This document shows positions 57,861 through 64,000 of a stretch of DNA of 64,000 nt, one piece after another. The DNA lies in the NCBI GenBank assembly GCA_008729055.1, contig SDUX01000002.1:6549485-6613484 (forward strand). Reading direction: 5' to 3'. Both the position numbers and the translations under genes were made by a program. Source of the DNA: Pyropia haitanensis. Taxonomy: Eukaryota; Rhodophyta; Bangiophyceae; Bangiales; Bangiaceae. The notes under the pieces were generated by a model. That model did not search any database. It worked only from the letters and a program-made list of their open reading frames with translations, and was not told where the DNA came from. How positions within the stretch are numbered: position 1 is the stretch's first letter; the number at the start of each line of letters is the position of its first letter.

Positions 57861-58458
57861 TTGCCGGGGGGGGGGGCTGGGAGGGGAGGGGGGGGGGGAC
57901 CCAGGGAGGCGCCCGCCGCCCGCCGCCGCCGCTGCCGCCGCTGCCGCCGCTGCCGCCGCCGCTGCACGCGCCGCCACCGCGACTGCCGCGGTGCCACCGC
58001 CACCCCTCCGCCCCCCCGCCCCCCCCCCCCCTCGGCCGCACGTGTTGCGGTGTCGGCGGCCACCCCGCCGGGTGACGCGCGCGGCCCGCCGCCCGCCGCT
58101 TTGGCCACGCTGCGTGCACGTCCGCCAGCCGCGGCCGCCGCCCGCGCGGCGCCCCCCCCGCCCCCCCTCCCGCCCCCCGCCGGCCAGACCGCCCGCCGCG
58201 CCTGGCCGTACGCGCCGGCCTTGGCCACCTACTTTTTTGTGGCGGTGCCGTCCGGCCGACCGACGCGCCGCCCCGACGCTCCGCGCGCCTCGCGAGTGGA
58301 CGGCGCCCCCTTTGCTCGTGCCGCCGTCCCGCCGTGCTCACCTCCCTACGCTTCTCCCACCCCTGGCAACGCCAAGCCACCCCCCTTACCCCCCCCCCCC
58401 CCCACTCCCTCCTGCCCGCTCCCCGTCTTACCCCTTGTCCCTTGCCCCTTTGGACACC

Positions 58459-58782
58459 ATGGAGGCGAGGCGCTCCTCCAAGATGCGCTCCTTTGCGCGC
58501 GTCCTCTCCCGCCGGTCGGTGGTGGACGCGTCGCTGGAGAAGCGCTCCGCCTCGTCCACGACGCCGAGCGGCAGCAGCGCTGAGGGAGCCGCCGCCGCCG
58601 CCGCGGCGCTGCCGCCCCCGTCCCCCACCCCGACCGCGTCGTCGACGCGGCGGCCGCCGGCGTCCCCATCCTACCCCGGCGCCGCCGCGCCGGCGCCGCG
58701 GAGCCCGCGCAGCGCGTCGGTGGCGTCGTCGGATGTGGGCGCCGCCGCGGCCGCGGCGGCGGCGGTCGGCGGCGGCGGCGCC

Positions 58783-58822
<40 letters not shown>

Positions 58823-59142
58823 CGGCGCACGGCGGTTCGTCGCGGCGGCTCGGCCGCAACATGAGCCTCCTCCGCTTTGGCCGTTCCGCTGGCGCCGCCG
58901 CCGCCGTGCCCGCGGCGGCCGCCGACGGCGGCGGCGCGTCGGTGCGGGCGTCCCACCCGGGGGCGGTGGCGCCGACGGCGGCGGGCGCGGCGGGCATCCG
59001 GTCGTCGGCGAGCACGGCGAGCGTGCGGGGGTCCAAGCCGGAGGCGCTCGGCGCGGGCAAGATTGGCGGCAGCTACCGGGAGCTGAGCTCCCTCCTCCGG
59101 CGGGGTGGCGGCGGTGGTGGCGCCGCGGCGGCGGCGGCAGCA

Positions 59143-59179
<37 letters not shown>

Positions 59180-60583
59180 GGGGGGGGGGGGGGAGGCGCC
59201 ACTGGCGGGGGGGCGGCCGGTGCGCCAGGCGCGACGGGCGTGGCGCTGGGCGGTGCCGCCCGCTCGGACGCGTACACCTTTGATGAGGAGCCCGCAACGA
59301 TGGGCAACCTGGCGTTCCGTGGCGGCCGTGGCGGGGACGTGTGGGACGGGGACGACGGGGAGCCGTCGATCCTGCGGTGGCGCAAGAAGAAGGGCGGCGG
59401 CCCGCACAATGACATCCTGCGGACGGCGATGGTGCGCAAGCGGGAGATCAACTCCAAGCTCATTGCCGAGTTCCCCAAGATTGTCCTCGCGCCGTATGGG
59501 GAGGGCGACTGGGCGCGGGACGTGGTCATCTTTCTGCACAACGCGATGCGCCGCGAGTTTATGGACCTGTACGCCCTCCTCGACGTGATGCAGCGGAAAA
59601 AGTCGCTGCTCACGCACGACGTCATTGGCTCCTTTTTTGACTGGTGGTGCGACTTTCAGTCCTTTTGCATCGCCGCCATCAATGCCGAGACGGACGAGGT
59701 GTTCCCGCCGATTACCGCGCGGGAGCCCATCACCAACCACAAGGTGCGGCAGTCGTCACGGATGCTGACAAACGGGCGGTTCTTGGTCATCCTCCAAAAG
59801 GTCACCGACTACCAGAGCGCGTTTAACCGCAACCGGCCGGCCGGCGAGATGCTGCCGGGCCTCCTCGCGCTCGTCGACCAGCTGTCGTTTATCCACCCCT
59901 ACTGGGCGGCGCTGGAGGAGCTCGTCCCCCCTGCCATTGCGGTGCACTTTCGCAAGCGGGACAAGGCGCTGTGGGAGCGGCGGATCGCCGCGCACGTGCG
60001 GCGGGGCAACAACTACGACCTCAACATGGCGCTGCTCGGCCGGTGGCTGTCGACGGCGGCGGAGACAAAGTGGAAGGTGGCCAACCTCAAGACCGCCGAG
60101 CACTTTAGCTATGGCACCTGGGTGCGCGAGGCGGAGCGCGTGCACTACCGGATCCTCAAGAATATGGAGAACCGGCTGGTCAGCGAGGACGAGTCGGAGC
60201 GGGAGCGCTCGATTGGCGTGGCCATGGCCGTTGCGCCCGAGTGGCGGGAGCGCCTCGAGCAGTCCAAGACGTCCACCGTGGAGCTGTCGAGCAGCAAGGA
60301 GGCGGACCCGCCGGCGGGCCAGCCGCCGCCGGCCAAGGCGGGCAAGGCGCCGGGGGGGGGCGGGGGTTCGCCGGCCGCTGCGCCAGCCGGCGCGCCGCCG
60401 TCCGCCGCGCCGACGGGCGCGGCGGCCGCGTCGGCGGTGGCGGCGGCGCCGGCGTCGCGGACCAGCTCGTCGATGAGCGCCGGCCGGTCGGTGGGCGGGG
60501 AGCCGCCGTCGCCGCCGCCGGAGAAGCCGGCGTCGATGGTGCCCCGACCGCCCGTGGCGCTGACCAACTCGTCTATGGCCTGA
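58459..60583 (+). CDS. hemerythrin-like helical protein (two apparent frameshifts)
   Basis: The start is the ATG at 58459, in good context (ACACCATGG). An N-terminal Ser/Arg/Ala-rich region with RSFARVLSRRS is followed by poly-Ala linkers. Added single bases in the G runs at 59179-59193 and about 59206-59212 bring in the conserved domain: DAYTFDEEPATMGNLAF, HNDILRTAMVRKREIN, DVVIFLHNAMRREFMDLYAL, IGSFFDWWCDFQSFCIAAIN, AETDEVFPPI, GLLALVDQLSFIHPYWAALE and RRGNNYDLNMALLGRWL. The spacing H-x3-RREF, then a WW-F helix ending in E-x-D-EVFP, recalls the hemerythrin HHE cation-binding bundle. However, the usual HH pair before the Glu is missing (AINAE), so iron binding is doubtful. The C-terminal 120 residues are Pro/Ala/Ser-rich. 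The fold assignment is tentative; the gene itself is clear. Confidence 0.7.
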
Positions 60584-61276
60584 GGCGGGCGGCAGCCGCC
60601 TGGTGTGGCGGCCACGCGCGGCGGTGGACGTGCCCGCCGGGCCGGCCGCTTGCGAGGTGGCGCCTGCCCTTTTGTGACTGTCTGACGTGTCGACTATTTT
60701 TATTTTCCCTGCTTGTTCTTGTTCCTTTTGGCCCCCCTTGTTTATTATTTTATTTGGCGAGAGGGGGCGTACACGTGTTGCCTCTGTTGCCCTCTGTTGC
60801 TGGCGAGGCGGTCGCAGCGTTGCCGCGCGCACACGTGCTATGCCTCTTCACTGAGGGAAGCCAGCCACCTCGGCGCGCACAGCCAGCACAGACGTTGTAA
60901 TCGGGGGTCTGGCTGGAGCTGTTGGAGATGCAGACAGACGCTCTCCCCTCGGAGCATTGCGCCACTCCTGCCACCAGCAGTTTTCTTCGTTCCGTAGCGA
61001 CTGCACCGCGATGTGTCACGGAACACGCACATGAGTAAGTACAGTACCGTACACCCACGAGATGACAATGTAATTTCTTGTATGTCTCGTGAAACCCTTC
61101 GTTGCTGACATATAAATTTGGGCCCCTCTCGCGACAGAGACAAAGAAGCTTGCTCTGGCGGTCGGCGGTCCCGCTTGCCCCGCCCCATTGCCGAGCGGCA
61201 CCCACACCCTGCCGCTACTAGCTGGCCGTCCCATCCTCATCCCCCCTCGCAACGCCCTTGCCAGGCGCCCACCACC
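60584..61276. other. intergenic with TATA-like box
   Basis: Lower-GC DNA with T-rich stretches (60690-60760: CTATTTTTATTTTCC, TTTATTATTTTATTTGG) that probably include the 3' UTR of the preceding gene. Further on lie mixed sequence, the TATA-like element at 61109, and a pyrimidine-rich leader before the ATG at 61277. Confidence 0.5.
61109..61118 (+). promoter_or_regulatory. TATA-like box of the asparaginase gene
   Basis: CATATAAATT, about 165 bases before the ATG at 61277, in otherwise mixed sequence. Confidence 0.5.
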
Positions 61277-61529
61277 ATGCCGCCTCCGTCACTGCCCGTG
61301 CGCGGCAGCCGCCGTCCCCCCCCCCCGGCCGCCATGCTACCCGCCTTTCTCGTCACTGCGCCGGCTGGGACGCCCAGCTGGCCCCGCCGCCGCGGCCAGT
61401 GGCCGCCCCCCGCCGCCGGCCGCGGCGCGCCGGCCGTGTGCGCGCCGCCGCGGCGCGGGCGCCGCCACGCCGCCGCGCCGTGCGCCGGCACCGTGTGGCT
61501 CGCCACGGCGGCTGCCGCCAACGAGGAGC

Positions 61530-61583
<54 letters not shown>

Positions 61584-63038
61584 GACCCGCCCGCCGCAAG
61601 CGGCGGGCGACGGCCAAGCCGGCGGCCGCCGGTGGGGCGGCGGCGGGCTCGTCAGCGGCGGCGGCGGCGGCGGCGGCGGCGGGGGCGGCCAATGGGGAGG
61701 CCGGCCCGGCTGGCGCGCCGGCCACTGGCGGCAAGGCGGCCGGCCGGCCCGCACGGCGGGGCGGTGGGGGCCGCCGCAAGTACGTCGCGGCGGAGGAGCT
61801 CGTCTCCCTCTCCGCGGCGCTCGCGTCGGCGGCCGCCGCGGCGGCCGGGGCGGCCACCCCCCCCCCACCTCCGCCGCCACGACGGGCAACGGGGCGGGCG
61901 CGGTGGTGGCGGGGCACTCCCCCCCCCCGCCCGGCCCACGCCGCCCACCGTGGCCGACGCGGCGGCGGCGGCGGCGGCGTCCACGCGCCGCCTCCCGCGG
62001 GTGCTGCTCGTACACACGGGCGGCACGCTGGGCATGGACGACGACGCGAGCTACGAGCCCGCCCCCGCCGACGCGCCCGCCGATGACCGGCCGCTGCGGC
62101 GGGGCACGGGCGGCGCGTACGCGCCGGCGCTCGCGCCCGGCCGGCTGCTCGCGCAGCTGCTCAGCCGTGCGCCCGAGATCGCGACCATCGCCAACGTGGA
62201 CGTCAAGGTGGCGCTCAACGCGGACAGCTGCCGGCTGGGCCCAAAGGAGTGGCTGCTGCTGGCGCGGCTGCTCGACCGTGCGCGCGCCGACTATGACGCG
62301 TTTGTCGTCGTGCACGGCACGGACACGATGGCCTACACCGCCGCCGCGCTGAGCCTGTGCCTCGCGGGCTTCCGCAAGCCCATCATCCTGACGGGCTCGC
62401 AGCGGCCGCTGTCGCGGACGCGGACGGACGCGCGCCAAAACCTCATCGACGCGCTCACCTGCGCGACGGCGGGGCGGCTGCAGGAGGTGGCGCTGTGCTT
62501 TGGGGGGCTCCTCCTGCGGGGCAACCGCTCCCAAAAGGTCTCCTCCACCGCGTACCGCGCGTTTGACAGCCCGTCCCACCCGCCGCTGGCGGTGCTCGGC
62601 GTGGACGTGGCGTGGAACGAGGGCGCCCTGTTCAAGGACCCGGGCGTGTACCGGCCGCGCTTCAAGCTCACCCCGTCGGTGCTGCGGGTGCCCATCGTGC
62701 CGGGCGCGGACCCGCGGGCAACGTACGGGGACCTTGCCGCGCGGGGCGTCAATGGCATCGTCCTCGAAGCGTTTGGGGTGGGCAACATGCCCGACCAGCG
62801 GGGGAGCGGCTGGCTGCCGTGGCTCCGCGCGCAGCGCGCCGCGGGCCTGGAGGTGTACCTGACCAGCCAGTGCACGCGGGGGCCGCTCGCGCCAGAGCTG
62901 TACCGGTCGGGGAGCATCGCGCTCGAGGTGGGCGCCCACACCACGCGGATGACGCCCGAGGCGGCGGTGGTCAAGCTGATGCTCTGCCTCTCCTACCCCG
63001 ACGTACCGCCGTCGCTGCCCATTGCGGGGGAGCTCTGA
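61277..63038 (+). CDS. L-asparaginase, type I (AnsA-like), with long N-terminal extension (two apparent frameshifts)
   Basis: Hydrolyses L-asparagine to aspartate and ammonia. Both catalytic segments are present: LLVHTGGTLGM (codon for H at 62013) with the nucleophile Thr, and VVHGTDTMAY (H at 62313) with the second Thr-Asp pair. LTGSQRPL, DARQNLIDAL, EVALCFGGLLLRGNRSQKVS and the C-terminal GIVLEAFGVGNMPD and SQCTRGPL also match the type I family. The enzyme part starts near 61995 and ends at 63038 (about 345 residues, normal for the family). Before it lie some 240 residues: a basic N-terminus, 18 prolines from pure CCG, and Ala/Gly linkers, possibly containing a targeting peptide. The start at 61277 (ACCACCATG) follows a TATA-like box. 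Added single C bases at 61857-61866 and 61919-61928 join the N-terminus to the enzyme; I verified both base by base. Confidence 0.88.
61534..61582 (+). repeat. pure (CCG)n run
   Basis: About 16 uninterrupted CCG units encoding poly-Pro in the asparaginase extension. Confidence 0.85.
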
Positions 63039-63452
63039 TGGGCTGCTAGGGGACGAGACGCGGGACGCCGTCCGCGCTCGTCGGATTGCAAGCGCTTGAC
63101 GGCCTTGCTCTCCTAGGGTACGTAGCGAGCGGTGAAGGCTCTCACGGGCCCCGCACCATACTGTTTACTGTGGCACCTACGGTGGCGGCAGCGGCCCCAT
63201 CCCCAGCTCGACACACTCCCACATAGCGTGCCCGACGGCCGCCCTCGACGGCACCTGTGACAGTCTGCCGTGCAGACCAACACGGCCAAACGTCCCGCCC
63301 TGCTGCCGGGCGTGACAGTCACGACTGTCTGGCGGTAGCCGCGGCCGGTCCGTGCGCTGCACGAGGCGGCGGCACCACCCCACCACCGAGAGTAAAGACA
63401 GCCAAGGAGGTATCAGCAGCCAGGAAAGTTCCCCACGCTCCGGCGTTGCGAG
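63039..63452. other. intergenic between convergent genes
   Basis: About 410 bases between the asparaginase stop and the stop of the minus-strand tRNA-dihydrouridine synthase. Mixed composition, no long homopolymer, no gene or RNA recognised. Confidence 0.5.
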
Positions 63453-64000
63453 TCACACCTCCTGTGCCATGGACACTTCCGGCAATGGCGCGCCCACCGG
63501 CGGAGTCACCCCCGCCCCCACCGTGGGCGCGTCCACCGCCACCGCCACTGGCGGCCGCGGCACCGGCCGCGGCACCTCGGCCGTCCGCCGGTCGAGCACC
63601 GCGTCCGACAGCACCGCCACGCCCGCGTCAATGAGCTCGCGGACGCCCAGCTTGCGAAGCAGCCCCCCATCAAAGGCCCGCCGCCAGCGCTTGCCGTTCG
63701 CCTCGCCCGCAAACAGGCCGAGCAGCGGCTTGACGACCGCCCGGATGGGCGCCCCCCCTGCCACTTCCGCCTCGGCATAGTCTGCGTACGCGGCGAGCAC
63801 CTCGCGGCGCGACACGGGCGGCGACGCGTCGCCCGCCCCGTACACCGCCGCGTCGACGCCGACGAGCGCGTGCCACGGGCGGTCCATCACCTCGCGGCCG
63901 ACCATGACGCCCGCGACGCCCGCGTCGAGGTGCTCCGCCGCCGCGGCGAGGCCCTTGACGCCCCCGTTGAGGCTGATCACCAGGTCGGGGCGCTCCGCGG
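63453..64000 (-). CDS. tRNA-dihydrouridine synthase, DusA type (5' part outside window)
   Basis: Dus enzymes are FMN/NADPH-dependent and reduce uridines in tRNA D-loops. The visible C-terminal half reads ERPDLVISLNGGVK, VAGVMVGREVMDRPWHALVG, VDAAVYG, SRREVLAAYADYAEAE, GAPIRAVVKPLLGLFAGEAN and GKRWRRAFD. The SLNGG, GVMVGR, PW, KPLLGLF and KRWRR blocks are those of the DusA/plant Dus group, with the phosphate-binding loop of FMN intact. The frame runs off the window end, so the catalytic Cys and the TIM-barrel N-terminal half are not visible. After the core comes an Ala/Pro/Val-rich tail of about 40 residues, with a stop at 63453. No frame break is seen in this part. Confidence 0.9.
   Translation of the reverse strand, partial: AERPDLVISLNGGVKGLAAAAEHLDAGVAGVMVGREVMDRPWHALVGVDAAVYGAGDASPPVSRREVLAAYADYAEAEVAGGAPIRAVVKPLLGLFAGEANGKRWRRAFDGGLLRKLGVRELIDAGVAVLSDAVLDRRTAEVPRPVPRPPVAVAVDAPTVGAGVTPPVGAPLPEVSMAQEV

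Larger units (their letters stand above)
47456..58458. other. 11-kb gene-poor region
   Basis: No confident gene. From 47.5 to 49.0 kb the sequence is extremely GC-rich with GCC/GCG runs, open in most frames, without motif. From about 49.0 to 54.9 kb GC is lower, homopolymers are rare and frames are short or chance-like; two overlapping frames near 52.4-53.7 kb on opposite strands lack motifs. (GGGC)n microsatellite lies at 51377-51441. From 54.95 to 56.2 kb it is GC-rich with C runs and a CAC run (about 55756-55783). From 56.2 to 57.9 kb it is low-GC with the repeat cluster listed separately. The last 500 bases are C-rich and lead into the gene at 58459. Confidence 0.5.

Overview
This is 64 kb of nuclear DNA from a eukaryote with an extremely GC-rich, intron-poor genome. 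The recognisable proteins are eukaryotic: an Ash2-like SPRY protein, a condensin II D3 subunit, a bromodomain protein, an OCRL/INPP5B-type inositol 5-phosphatase and a plastid-type ABA4/DUF4281 membrane protein. No spliceosomal intron is needed to read any of them. The genes are padded with Ala/Gly/Pro-coding GCN/GGN/CCN runs. The mix of high GC, almost no introns and a plastid-lineage gene (ABA4-like) fits a bangiophyte red alga (Porphyra/Pyropia type) best. That assignment is inference; another GC-rich alga is not excluded.

Layout. 0.2-2.4 kb: SPRY-domain protein (+). 3.5-7.1 kb: two membrane proteins (-). 7.1-10.9 kb: no confident gene; it holds a lower-GC island framed by a 24-bp inverted repeat. 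10.9-17.5 kb: condensin II subunit D3 (+). 19.2-20.1 kb: small secreted Cys-containing protein (+). 20.5-25.6 kb: bromodomain protein (-). 26.5-27.1 kb: ABA4-like protein (-). 28.2-28.7 kb: small secreted Arg/His-rich protein (-). 28.7-34.0 kb: gene-poor, partly lower GC. 34.0-44.1 kb: tail-anchored protein, OCRL-like phosphatase, four-span membrane protein and one doubtful gene, all (+). 44.6-46.2 kb: unrecognised protein with a basic NLS-like stretch (-), followed by a 40-bp minisatellite. 47.5-58.4 kb: gene-poor with a repeat cluster at 56.2-57.9 kb. 58.5-60.6 kb: helical hemerythrin-like protein (+). 61.3-63.0 kb: type I L-asparaginase (+). 63.45 kb to the end: DusA-type tRNA-dihydrouridine synthase (-), cut by the window edge.

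Two window-wide patterns matter most. First, most long genes are broken into two or more frames, and each break falls in a G or C homopolymer. Nearly every break I resolved is repaired by adding one base to the run. The simplest reading is systematic under-calling of homopolymers in the assembly; slippage during expression is the exotic alternative. I therefore annotate the genes as whole loci with apparent frameshifts rather than as pseudogenes. Second, on the sense strand most genes have C/pyrimidine tracts just before the ATG and G tracts just after the stop, so tract polarity marks gene orientation.

There is no operon logic: the genes are unrelated housekeeping functions (chromatin, chromosome structure, phosphoinositide turnover, carotenoid-type membrane protein, tRNA modification, asparagine breakdown) and no pathway links them. 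I found no CRISPR array, rRNA, tRNA or intact transposase/reverse transcriptase.
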